Shown here piece by piece: positions 1 to 7,312 of a DNA stretch of 21,046 nt. The stretch spans positions 1 through 21,046 of the forward strand of contig CAAGII010000026.1 of NCBI GenBank assembly GCA_900769875.1. Direction: 5' to 3'. The stretch is from Clostridia bacterium (GTDB taxonomy: Bacteria; Bacillota; Clostridia; Christensenellales; Aristaeellaceae). How positions within the stretch are numbered: the stretch's first letter is position 1; each line of letters begins with the position of its first letter. Position numbers and translations under genes: made by a program. Under the pieces are notes generated by a model. It did not search any database. It worked only from the letters and a program-made list of their open reading frames with translations, and was not told where the DNA came from.

Positions 1-341
1 GCTGAAGAGCTCAGACCGCTGCCGGGAAGGACGGACGAATGCGCCCGCATCTGAAAGCCGTGCAATGTCGCGCCACGCTGGACAAAGCCGGCAGCGACGC
101 CACGGACCAGAGCGATGGTCGTGTTCTTCTCCTCCGGATGCGCCTGCAGATCATCCAAATCGATGCTGAAGCTCGGATAACCTTCGGAGTAGACCGTGAT
201 CGTGTTCTCTGCAACAAGCTCAACGTCAGCGACAGTTTCAAGGTTGACTGCTGCCGCAAGAACGCATCCATGTTGGTGGTCTGTATGATTTCCACTGATT
301 TCGGTGCGTCCCGGTGCGGAGTAGGTAAAGTGCTGATCCAT
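1..341 (-). CDS. galK: galactokinase, N-terminal part (runs off left edge)
   Basis: GHMP-family kinase that would phosphorylate galactose with ATP to galactose-1-phosphate, the first step of the Leloir pathway. Only 113 residues are inside the window. Visible are the galactokinase signature GRTEISGNHTDHQHG (residues 11-25) and the start of the phosphate-binding loop, LPGSGLSSS (105-113), exactly where the window ends. The ATG at 341 is preceded by AAGGAAGGGG at suitable spacing, and an in-frame stop lies nine codons upstream, so the N-terminus is real. It leaves only about eight residues before the APGR motif, shorter than the roughly 20 or more usual in the family. It lies downstream of the AraC-type regulator on the same strand but beyond a terminator, so it probably has its own promoter. 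With lacZ and the symporter nearby, its job is likely use of the galactose released from lactose. Confidence 0.85.
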   Translation of the reverse strand, partial: MDQHFTYSAPGRTEISGNHTDHQHGCVLAAAVNLETVADVELVAENTITVYSEGYPSFSIDLDDLQAHPEEKNTTIALVRGVAAGFVQRGATLHGFQMRAHSSVLPGSGLSSS

Positions 342-367
342 GAGTACACCCCTTCCTTTGCTTTGTT

Positions 368-430
368 ATTATATTAACCGTCGGATTGCCTCGGGGGGAA
401 TGAACGGAATTCGAAAATATATACACAAAT
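368..430 (-). promoter_or_regulatory. candidate galK promoter with upstream activator-like motif
   Basis: On the minus strand a TATAAT -10 box (368-373) lies 26 bases before the galK start codon. The -35 position (about 391-396, CCCCGA) does not resemble TTGACA, as is common for activator-dependent promoters. About 50 bases further up, ATTTGTGTAT (430 to 421) matches the core of the 20-bp repeats found before lacZ. A shared AraC-type activator is an inference. Confidence 0.4.
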
Positions 431-477
431 TGATACAGTTCGCGGCCAGTTTTTGTCACTTTAAGCTGTCTACTGGC

Positions 478-523
478 AAAAGAAAAAGCCGTGAAGCGGC
501 GTATCTGTGCCACTTCGCGGCTT
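478..523 (-). terminator. rho-independent terminator after the AraC-type gene
   Basis: On the minus strand a 15-bp stem (486-500 with 509-523, one C-A mismatch and one G-U pair) with an 8-base loop is followed by TTTTTCTTTT. It begins about 17 bases after the regulator's stop codon and separates it from galK. Confidence 0.85.
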
Positions 524-539
524 ATTGCGGGAGATCGGA

Positions 540-1397
540 TTACTGCTCCTTCATCTTCTTCCGGTAGTCGGACGGAGCCTGTCCTTTCTGCTTATGATAG
601 ATGCGGCTGAAATAGAGCGCATTGTCATAACCGACAATGGCCGCGATCTCAGCGACTGTGTAGTCGGTGGATTCCAACAGATTCTGCGCGTTGTTCATGC
701 GGATGTTGAGGATGTACTGCTTCGGGGATACACCGTATACCTTCTTGAAGTTGCGCATGAACAGGCTGATGCTGGTATGCCTGGATTGGGCGTACTCTTC
801 AATATTGATGGGCTCGTTGTAATGCTCATGGAAATACTGACGGGCAAAGTCCATCTCCTGCTGAACAGTCGTGGTAACAAGCGGAGGCTTCTCAAGGCGG
901 GTGCGCTGGATCATCAGGAACAGCAGGCGAAGGTTCATCTCCAGCATCTCCCGGTACCCAACCTTGCAGTTTTGGAACTCCTCAATCATGTTCTTGAACA
1001 GCTGGGTGTAGGCTGCGGGCGTTCCGGCAAAGAAAATGTGCTCGTCCAGCGGAATGTCATAGGAGCGCAGAATCTCCTTTACAGAGCTGCCGGTAAAGTG
1101 AACCCAGTAGACTTCGGGCTTGTCTTCGCCGAAATACTCGTAGTGCTGCTCTTCTTTGGGCTGGAAAAGAACCATGTGACCGGCAGTCACGATCTGGTCT
1201 TTCCCGCCAATGTAAAAGTGGGTTTTGCCGGAAGCGACAAACAGCAGCTGCCAGTCAACGCGTCCACGGGGAGCCCAGGTCGGCAGCTTTTTGTGCGTTT
1301 TGAGGCGGTATGTACCACAGCTGCCCACGATCAGAGGCTGTGACTTGTCTTTGAACGGCAGCTTGGAGTTGTTCAGATAGCCAGAATTGATATACAT
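540..1397 (-). CDS. AraC-family transcriptional regulator
   Basis: Predicted DNA-binding regulator of 285 residues. The N-terminal half (about 1-170) reads as a cupin-like sugar-sensing domain, with WQLLFVASGKTHFYIGGK and VLFQPKEEQHYEYFGE typical of the AraC ligand-binding fold. The C-terminal 100 residues carry the double helix-turn-helix, including SISLFMRNFKKVYGVSP and the family signature AEIAAIVGYDNALYFSRIY. The ATG at 1397 follows GAAAGGCGGG. It lies 67 bases downstream of the metallophosphoesterase on the same strand with no terminator between them, so they may be cotranscribed. The gene is flanked by galK and the divergent lacZ operon, so control of lactose/galactose genes is the natural inference. 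The inducer is unknown; lactose, allolactose or galactose are candidates. Confidence 0.92.
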   Translation of the reverse strand: MYINSGYLNNSKLPFKDKSQPLIVGSCGTYRLKTHKKLPTWAPRGRVDWQLLFVASGKTHFYIGGKDQIVTAGHMVLFQPKEEQHYEYFGEDKPEVYWVHFTGSSVKEILRSYDIPLDEHIFFAGTPAAYTQLFKNMIEEFQNCKVGYREMLEMNLRLLFLMIQRTRLEKPPLVTTTVQQEMDFARQYFHEHYNEPINIEEYAQSRHTSISLFMRNFKKVYGVSPKQYILNIRMNNAQNLLESTDYTVAEIAAIVGYDNALYFSRIYHKQKGQAPSDYRKKMKEQ

Positions 1398-1464
1398 ATG
1401 TATACCCGCCTTTCGGAATGGACGAAGTAGAAGAACAGCGATCTTCCGGTTGTGATAACTGAAG

Positions 1465-2172
1465 CTAATCTACAGAGTAAAACTCTTTCATATCATTGAG
1501 CCTGAGACAGGCAAGACGACCAGAGTAACCATTCTCGGCGCTGATGCCATCAGGGTAAGAGGAGCCGCAGTCGATCCCGATCATATGGCTGCCATACCAT
1601 ATCCGCATGGGATTATCAGTTTGATAATGATGGGTTGTGGTGTGTCCGAATATGATGGTCCGTTGGCCGGAGGGGGATACTTCCACCAGCTGACGCCACC
1701 AGACCGCGAAGTCACGTTCAGTATCATAGCGTTCTCCGTAGTCGGAATACATCTCTACAGGAGCTGCGTGTACAAGGAGATATTCTTTCCCGTTGACCTC
1801 AACGGAGATATTGAGGGGGAGCGCGTCAAGGTAGGAGAAGATTTCAGCGCGCAGCTGCTTTCTGATGCGCTTCAGGTAATCGTGGGTGACTTTGCCGCCG
1901 TTTCTGTACCACCTTGACATGTATGGTGACGGTGCAGCTGCTTCAGAAGATGGGTAATACAGGGATTGAAGCATCATGAGCTCATGGTTTCCCAGCAGCA
2001 TCTGCATGTTGGGGTGGCTCATGATCTCTCTCAGAATCCGAATTCCGTCAGGATTGCGGTCGATCACATCACCGAGGATGTAGAGTGTATCCTCATCTTT
2101 AAGGTCGATCTGGCTGAGGATTGAGTGGAATCTTCTTGACTGACCATGAATGTCAGATAAAACGTATATCAT
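1465..2172 (-). CDS. calcineurin-like metallophosphoesterase (PPP-type Ser/Thr phosphatase family)
   Basis: Predicted cytoplasmic two-metal phosphoesterase of 235 residues, about the usual length for bacterial PPP-type phosphatases. All metal-site motifs are present in order: DIHG (7-10), GDVIDR (34-39), GNHE (61-64), a late His in LLVHAAP (His135) and GH (176-177). Family members include bacterial Ser/Thr protein phosphatases and some nucleotide hydrolases; the substrate cannot be told from sequence. The ATG at 2172 has GAGG eight bases upstream, and a near-consensus promoter is visible further up. It is divergent from lacZ and upstream of the AraC-type gene, with which it may share a transcript. 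No direct role in lactose use is evident. Confidence 0.9.
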   Translation of the reverse strand: MIYVLSDIHGQSRRFHSILSQIDLKDEDTLYILGDVIDRNPDGIRILREIMSHPNMQMLLGNHELMMLQSLYYPSSEAAAPSPYMSRWYRNGGKVTHDYLKRIRKQLRAEIFSYLDALPLNISVEVNGKEYLLVHAAPVEMYSDYGERYDTERDFAVWWRQLVEVSPSGQRTIIFGHTTTHHYQTDNPMRIWYGSHMIGIDCGSSYPDGISAENGYSGRLACLRLNDMKEFYSVD

Positions 2173-2236
2173 GTGAGCGCCTCATTGACGGTATTCCCTT
2201 GCGGAGGGCTTATGTATTTGCTTGCTATTTGCTCTT

Positions 2237-2265
2237 ATTATATGAAATTCCCAGTGTGCAGTCAA
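2237..2265 (-). promoter_or_regulatory. sigma-A-type promoter of the metallophosphoesterase gene
   Basis: On the minus strand TTGACT (2265-2260) and TATAAT (2242-2237) are separated by exactly 17 bases, close to consensus. The start codon is 64 bases further on, leaving a short leader. The promoter points away from lacZ. Confidence 0.8.
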
Positions 2266-2320
2266 GTCGTCTACAGGAGATTTGAGTGAGCTGTTCCTGG
2301 TAACTAAGCTCTTCTGCCTG

Positions 2321-2400
2321 TTTTGTGCATATGCGTATCAGTTTGTGTATGCACGTATCGTTTTGTGCATGTTCTGCCGGTTTTGCGCATATGACCGAGT
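2321..2400 (+). repeat. four tandem 20-bp units with TTTTGTGCAT core, candidate operator array
   Basis: Four 20-bp units start at 2321, 2341, 2361 and 2381 with the cores TTTTGTGCAT, GTTTGTGTAT, TTTTGTGCAT and TTTTGCGCAT. The second half of each unit varies. The 20-base period is close to two helical turns, so the cores would face the same side of the DNA, as expected for regulator sites. The array sits between the metallophosphoesterase promoter and lacZ in a 466-base gene-free stretch. The rest of that stretch is AT-richer, with no other gene seen. Confidence 0.7.
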
Positions 2401-2522
2401 ATGTGAAAAAAGTTGAGCAAATCGGCCTAAATGGCGCGGTAATGGCCAATAATGACACAAACACAGCCCGTATTGACGGAGATTTCTGTCGAAAAATAGT
2501 GAAAATACGTGAAATGTACAAG

Positions 2523-2581
2523 TTAGTGCATGTTTTGTGCAAACGAGTTTATAGCTTTTTCAGGTAAAAGATTGATAAAAT
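2523..2581 (+). promoter_or_regulatory. candidate lacZ promoter with activator half-sites
   Basis: A -10-like TAAAAT (2576-2581) has only a poor -35 region (around 2553-2558). Just upstream lie two related sub-sites, TTAGTGCAT (2523-2531) and TTTTGTGCA (2533-2541), about one helical turn apart and matching the core of the 20-bp repeats. This layout, activator sites abutting a weak -35, fits AraC-type activation of lacZ. The transcription start is inferred near 2588. Confidence 0.45.
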
Positions 2582-2638
2582 ACAGACAGTTAGAGAACAG
2601 CCCGCAAGGCGGAAACGACTTAGCAAGGAGGCTCACTG

Positions 2639-5600
2639 ATGATCGTACCTAAGCACTTTGAGAACCTGAAAGTTCTCCATGAGAACACCATGCCGCTTCG
2701 TTCTTACTACATCCCCGCCTCTCACCGCACCTCCGGCCTGATGATCGACCGGGAACGCTCCGATCGCTTCCAGCTGCTGAGCGGGATGTGGCACTTCCGC
2801 TACTACGACAGCATCTATGACCTGAAGGATCGCTTCTACGAGGCCGACGCGAGCGTAGACAACTACGACAAGATCCCGGTCCCCAGCGTCTGGCAGATGT
2901 ACGGCTATGATCAGCACCAGTACACCAACATCAAGTACCCGTTCCCCTTCGATCCGCCCTACGTTCCTCAGCAGAATCCCTGCGGCACCTACGTCCGGGA
3001 ATTCGATTACCGGGTTGACCCCAGCGCACCCAAAGCCTTCCTGAACTTCGAAGGTGTTGACTCCTGCTTCTACGTCTGGCTGAATGGCCGGTACGTGGGT
3101 TACAGTCAGGTGTCCCACTGCACCAGCGAGTTCGACGTCACCGAGTACCTCAAGGACGGCCCCAACAAGCTGGCGGTGCTGGTGCTCAAGTGGTGCGACG
3201 GCAGCTACCTGGAGGATCAGGACAAGTTCCGCATGAGCGGTATCTTCCGTGATGTGTACCTCCTCAAGCGCCCTGTGCAGCATGTGGCCGACTACACCAT
3301 CACCACCGCCCTGAAGGATGGCGGCGCGGATGTGCAGATCAAGGTGAAGCCCACCCTGGCAAGTCTGCCGGTGCGAGTCACCCTCTACGATGCTGAGAAC
3401 GCGACCATCTGGACCGGTGCGGCGACGCCCACCAGGGATCATGTTTACACCCAGGCGATGCAGATTCACCTGGATGCGCCCCATCTGTGGAACGCGGAAG
3501 ATCCCTACCTCTACACGGTGGTGCTGGAAACCGCCAATGAGGTCATCACCGACCGGGTGGGTGTTCGCGAGATCGCTATCCGCGACTGCGTGGTGTACCT
3601 CAACGGCAAGGCCATCAAGTTCCGCGGCGTGAACCGCCACGATTCAGATCCCGTCACCGGCTACGCCATCAGCATCGAACAGATGCAGACGGACATGCAA
3701 ATGATGAAGCAGCACAACTTCAACGCGATCCGCACCAGCCACTATCCCAATGCCCCCGTCTTCTATCAGCTCTGCGACTTGTACGGCTTCTACGTCATAG
3801 ACGAAGCTGACAACGAGAGCCACGGCCCGATGCTGATCTACTACGCTGACAGCAGCGATGAGAATCAGTTCAAGCGCTGGAACGAAGCGATCTCCGATAA
3901 CCCCGACTTCGTCGAGCCCACGCTGGATCGTACCCGCCGTCTGGTCTACCGCGACAAGAACCGTCCCTGTGTTCTGGTCTGGTCCATGGGCAATGAGTGC
4001 GCCTACGGCATCACCTTTGAGGAATCCCTGAAGTGGACGAAGGAGTTCGATCCCACCCGTCTGACTCACTACGAGAGTGCCTACTACAAGAGCGGTAAGC
4101 GTAAGTACGACTACTCCAACATCGATCTGTTCAGCCGCATGTACCCCGCGCTGGAGGAGATGGACGCCTACCTGGAGGGCGACCCCGATAAGCCCATGAT
4201 CCTGTGCGAATACTGCCACGCCATGGGCAACGGCCCCGGAGACCTGGAGGATTACTTCCAGATGTTCGATGCACATGCGCAGCTCTGCGGCGGCTTTGTG
4301 TGGGAATGGTGCGATCACGCGATCTACAAGGGCAGCGCCTCCAATGGCAAGGCGATGTACTGGTACGGCGGTGATCACGGCGAAACGCAGCATGATGGCA
4401 ACTTCTGCATGGATGGTCTGGTTTACCCCGACCGCAAGCCCCATACCGGCCTGCTGGAGTACAAGAATGTGCACCGTCCCGTCCGCGTGGTTGCCTACGA
4501 TCAGGAAACCGGTGTGGTGACGCTGCGCAACTTCCTGGACTTCACCTCCCTGAAGGATGCTGTGACCATCCGCTACGAGGTCAGCTGCGACGGCTATGTG
4601 ACCAGCAGCGGCGAAGTGGAGGAAGTGCCGGACATCGCTCCGGGCGCAACGGGCACCATCAAGCTGCCTGTGAAGGTGATGGACAAGGGCCGCTGCTACC
4701 TGAAGCTGATGTACTTCCGCAAGACTGCCACCGCACTGGTGGAAGAGGGACACGCGCTGGGCTTTGATGAGATTGTGCTGCAGAACGTGGACTGCCGCAA
4801 CCAGACTGCTCTGGCGCTGGGCGAGAAGAACCCGGAGGGCAAGCTGCTCGTCAAGGAAGACGACTGCACCCTGACCATCTCCGGCGAGAAGTTCCGCTAC
4901 ACCATGTCCAAGCTTACCGGCATGTGGCAGAGCATGGTCTGGCAGGGTAGGAAGCTGCTGGATCGCCCGATGGAGCTGAACATCTGGCGTGCTCCCACGG
5001 ACAACGATATGTACATCAAGGCGGAATGGAAGCGGGCTCATTACCACCACCCCGTCATTCGCGCCTACGAAACTACCTACGAGAAGGCCGGCGGCAATGT
5101 GCAGATTCACAGCACCCTGTCCCTCTCTGCGGAAACTGTGCAGCGCATGATGGATGTGGCAGTCACCTGGACGGTGAATGCGGCTGGTGAGATCGAAACC
5201 AGCATCTCCGTCCTGCGTAACCCCGAGTTCCCCGATCTGCCCCGCTTCGGCCTGCGGATGTTCCTGCCCAAGAGCGTCCAGAAGGTCGCTTACTACGGTC
5301 TCGGCCTCAACGAAAGCTACCCCGACAAGCGCCGCTCCAGCAGCCACGGCCTGTATGTGACCGATGTTGCCAGCCTCCATGAGGACTACATCCGTCCCCA
5401 GGAGAACGGCAGCCATTGCGACTGCGACTATGTGCTGGTTTCCAACCATCGCACCCAGCTGGCCTTTACCAGCGACACGCCCTTCTCCTTCAATGCTTCT
5501 GCCTACACCCAGGAGGAGCTGACGGAAAAGGCGCACAACTACGAGCTTGTTCCCTGTGACAGCACGGTGCTGTGCATCGACTACGCGCAGAATGGCGTCG

Positions 5601-5716
5601 GCTCCAACAGCTGCGGTCCGAAGCTGCGCGATCCCTACCGCTTCAAGGAGCAGCGCTTCCTGTTCAAAGTGAAGATGTTCCTTTCCGATATTCCCACCAA
5701 CACCCAGAATGCCTAA
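2639..5716 (+). CDS. lacZ: beta-galactosidase, glycoside hydrolase family 2
   Basis: Hydrolyses terminal beta-D-galactosides such as lactose to galactose and glucose. At 1025 residues it matches the length of classical LacZ (about 1020). It shows the five-domain order: N-terminal jelly roll, immunoglobulin-like domain, TIM barrel, second immunoglobulin-like domain and the large C-terminal beta-sandwich. Key residues are visible: NRHD (His334), IRTSHYPNAP, the acid/base Glu453 in WSMGNE, and the nucleophile Glu524 in ILCEYCHAMGNG. There is no signal peptide, so it is cytoplasmic and needs an importer. The ATG at 2639 has AAGGAGG seven bases upstream. The symporter gene follows after 22 bases, forming an operon. 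Regulation probably involves the upstream repeat array and the neighbouring AraC-type protein. Confidence 0.97.
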   Translation: MIVPKHFENLKVLHENTMPLRSYYIPASHRTSGLMIDRERSDRFQLLSGMWHFRYYDSIYDLKDRFYEADASVDNYDKIPVPSVWQMYGYDQHQYTNIKYPFPFDPPYVPQQNPCGTYVREFDYRVDPSAPKAFLNFEGVDSCFYVWLNGRYVGYSQVSHCTSEFDVTEYLKDGPNKLAVLVLKWCDGSYLEDQDKFRMSGIFRDVYLLKRPVQHVADYTITTALKDGGADVQIKVKPTLASLPVRVTLYDAENATIWTGAATPTRDHVYTQAMQIHLDAPHLWNAEDPYLYTVVLETANEVITDRVGVREIAIRDCVVYLNGKAIKFRGVNRHDSDPVTGYAISIEQMQTDMQMMKQHNFNAIRTSHYPNAPVFYQLCDLYGFYVIDEADNESHGPMLIYYADSSDENQFKRWNEAISDNPDFVEPTLDRTRRLVYRDKNRPCVLVWSMGNECAYGITFEESLKWTKEFDPTRLTHYESAYYKSGKRKYDYSNIDLFSRMYPALEEMDAYLEGDPDKPMILCEYCHAMGNGPGDLEDYFQMFDAHAQLCGGFVWEWCDHAIYKGSASNGKAMYWYGGDHGETQHDGNFCMDGLVYPDRKPHTGLLEYKNVHRPVRVVAYDQETGVVTLRNFLDFTSLKDAVTIRYEVSCDGYVTSSGEVEEVPDIAPGATGTIKLPVKVMDKGRCYLKLMYFRKTATALVEEGHALGFDEIVLQNVDCRNQTALALGEKNPEGKLLVKEDDCTLTISGEKFRYTMSKLTGMWQSMVWQGRKLLDRPMELNIWRAPTDNDMYIKAEWKRAHYHHPVIRAYETTYEKAGGNVQIHSTLSLSAETVQRMMDVAVTWTVNAAGEIETSISVLRNPEFPDLPRFGLRMFLPKSVQKVAYYGLGLNESYPDKRRSSSHGLYVTDVASLHEDYIRPQENGSHCDCDYVLVSNHRTQLAFTSDTPFSFNASAYTQEELTEKAHNYELVPCDSTVLCIDYAQNGVGSNSCGPKLRDPYRFKEQRFLFKVKMFLSDIPTNTQNA

Positions 5717-5738
5717 GCAGACAGAGAGGAGATTACCC

Positions 5739-7109
5739 ATGCAGCAGAGGACTTACCTGAAGTGGTACAACAAGATCGGCTACGGTTCCGGTGACATTGC
5801 CGGCAATGTGGTCTGGGCATTCCTGAACTTCTTCTTCATGATCTACCTGACGGATACTGTCGGCCTGAACTCCGGTATCGTCGGTACCCTGATGGCGGCG
5901 TCCAAGATCTTTGACGGTGTTACGGACGTGTTCTTCGGCACCATGATCGACAAGACCAAGTCCAAGCTGGGCAAGGCTCGTCCCTGGATGCTCTGGCCCT
6001 ACATTGGCAACAGCATCTGCCTGATTGCGTGTTTCGCCATTCCCATGGAATGGGGTCAGGGTGCGCAGTATGCCTTCTTCTTCATTGCTTACACGCTGCT
6101 GAACGGTGTGTTCTACACTGCCAACAACATCGCGTACGGCGCTCTGACGGCTCTGATCACCAAGAATGACAGCGAGCGCGTTCAGATGGGTTCCTTGCGT
6201 TTCATCTTCGCCAATGCGACCAGCCTGATCATCCAGGCTGTGACTGTGAACTTCGTGGCAGCCCTGGGCGGCGGTGCTGAGGGTTGGAAGTGGGTCGCTG
6301 TGATCTACGCCATCATCGGTCTGGTGGTCAACACGATTTCCGTCTTCTCTGTCAAGGAGCTGCCTGAATCCGAACTGGAGCATCAGAGCAACAATGAAGA
6401 ACCCAAGGAGAAGCTCACGCTGAAAGAAGCCTTCAAGTTGCTGATCTCCAACAAGTACTACATGCTGCTCACCTGCATCTATCTGATCATCCACATCAGC
6501 AACGGCTTCACGGGCGTTGGCATCTTCTACATGACCTATGTGTTGGGTGACGCCAATCTGATGGGTACCTTTGCTTCTGCAACCAACATTTTCATGATCA
6601 TTGGCCTGCTGGCTGCGCCCTTCGTCATCAAGAAGATGGGCGGCATGTACAAGATCAACCTCTGGGGTTATGGCTTTGCTACCCTGAGCCGTGTTATGGT
6701 GATGGTCGGCGGTTACATGGGCAATGTGCCGATGATGCTGATCTTCACTGCCCTGGCCAACATCGGCATGAGCCCCGTGCAGGGTGACTTGAACGCGCTG
6801 ATTGCCTGTGCATCTGAGTACACCTACCTGACCAAGGGCAAGCGAATTGACGGCACCATGTACTCCTGTACCTCTCTGGGTGTTAAGATCGGCGGCGGTC
6901 TGGGCACTGCGCTGTCCGGCTGGATGCTGGCTGCCGGCGGCTACATCAACGGTGCTGCAGTGCAGCCCGAATCCGCACTGAATATGCTCTCCTTCATGTA
7001 TCTGTGGCTCCCCGCCATCCTGAGCGGTGTGATCACGCTGGTGCTTTCCCGCATGAACGTGGAGAAGGCTAATGCCAAGCTGATGGAAGAAGCTGCTCTG
7101 AAGGCCTAA
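5739..7109 (+). CDS. GPH-family sugar:cation symporter, probable lactose/galactoside importer
   Basis: Membrane carrier of the glycoside-pentoside-hexuronide:cation symporter family (TC 2.A.2; MelB and LacS relatives). It is 456 residues with about 12 predicted membrane helices. Family hallmarks near the N-terminus include GYGSGDIAGN, the Asp-rich KIFDGVTDVFFGTMIDKT and GKARPWMLW. There is no C-terminal IIA-like domain, unlike LacS of streptococci. The start is placed at 5739 because AGAGAGGAG lies just upstream. An in-frame ATG at 5709 lies before the lacZ stop and lacks a ribosome site. It follows lacZ by 22 bases and is presumably cotranscribed, which makes lactose or a related beta-galactoside the likely substrate, though sugar and coupling ion are not proven by sequence. 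Confidence 0.9.
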   Translation: MQQRTYLKWYNKIGYGSGDIAGNVVWAFLNFFFMIYLTDTVGLNSGIVGTLMAASKIFDGVTDVFFGTMIDKTKSKLGKARPWMLWPYIGNSICLIACFAIPMEWGQGAQYAFFFIAYTLLNGVFYTANNIAYGALTALITKNDSERVQMGSLRFIFANATSLIIQAVTVNFVAALGGGAEGWKWVAVIYAIIGLVVNTISVFSVKELPESELEHQSNNEEPKEKLTLKEAFKLLISNKYYMLLTCIYLIIHISNGFTGVGIFYMTYVLGDANLMGTFASATNIFMIIGLLAAPFVIKKMGGMYKINLWGYGFATLSRVMVMVGGYMGNVPMMLIFTALANIGMSPVQGDLNALIACASEYTYLTKGKRIDGTMYSCTSLGVKIGGGLGTALSGWMLAAGGYINGAAVQPESALNMLSFMYLWLPAILSGVITLVLSRMNVEKANAKLMEEAALKA

Positions 7110-7117
7110 AATCCAGT

Positions 7118-7150
7118 GTCCCTCCTCTGTGAGGGGGAGGGACGCTTTCC
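7118..7150 (+). terminator. probable terminator of the lacZ-symporter operon
   Basis: GTCCCTCC (7118-7125) pairs perfectly with GGAGGGAC (7136-7143), starting nine bases after the symporter stop. The following run, GCTTTCCCC, is a weak U-tract, so termination may be incomplete. Confidence 0.55.
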
Positions 7151-7237
7151 CCTCGGGGATAGAGACCCGGTAGACCCTAAGCGATGGCGTCAGAAGTCCT
7201 GATGGATTGACCTGCTGCGGCTTTTGCCGCCATCGCT
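7144..7237 (+). ncRNA. structured leader/intergenic segment of unknown type before adhE
   Basis: Several pairings are possible in a row. CGCTT (7144-7148) pairs with AAGCG (7179-7183). AGCGATGGCG (7180-7189) pairs with CGCCATCGCT (7228-7237). A tight hairpin GCGGC-TTTT-GCCGC (7217-7230) competes with the second stem. No known riboswitch class was recognised. It may be part of the adhE leader or the tail of the lac transcript. Confidence 0.3.
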
Positions 7238-7256
7238 ATTAAATTGTCGAAACACT

Positions 7257-7274
7257 TCGTTAATTGATTAACAA
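7257..7274 (+). promoter_or_regulatory. Rex-like redox operator before adhE
   Basis: TCGTTAATTGATTAACAA matches the Rex consensus TTGTTAA-N4-TTAACAA at 13 of 14 defined positions and contains a perfect GTTAAT/ATTAAC inverted repeat. It ends 38 bases before the adhE start codon. Rex senses NADH/NAD+ and is a known repressor of adhE in Firmicutes, so NADH-responsive control is a firm inference. The exact -35/-10 boxes could not be assigned. Confidence 0.8.
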
Positions 7275-7312
7275 TCGAAGGATTGTCATAGATAGAATGG
7301 AGGTTCATCGGT

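Noticed and set aside
2321..2400. CRISPR array
   Set aside because: Only a roughly 10-base core is conserved per 20-base unit, there are no spacers of usual length and no cas genes.
2225..2542. 105-codon minus-strand frame in the lacZ upstream region
   Set aside because: No convincing ribosome site, runs through the repeat array and the metallophosphoesterase promoter, and has no family resemblance.
2537..2551. CcpA cre site near the lacZ promoter
   Set aside because: The core TGNAANCG is present but three other consensus positions mismatch; too weak to list as a feature, though catabolite control is plausible.
3644..5740. Open frame of 698 codons antisense to lacZ
   Set aside because: It lies wholly opposite a canonical beta-galactosidase and its translation has no recognisable domain.
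7144..7237. Fluoride riboswitch or tRNA
   Set aside because: A GCGATGGCG stretch hints at the fluoride motif but the remaining conserved positions are absent; there is no tRNA T-loop or anticodon arm.
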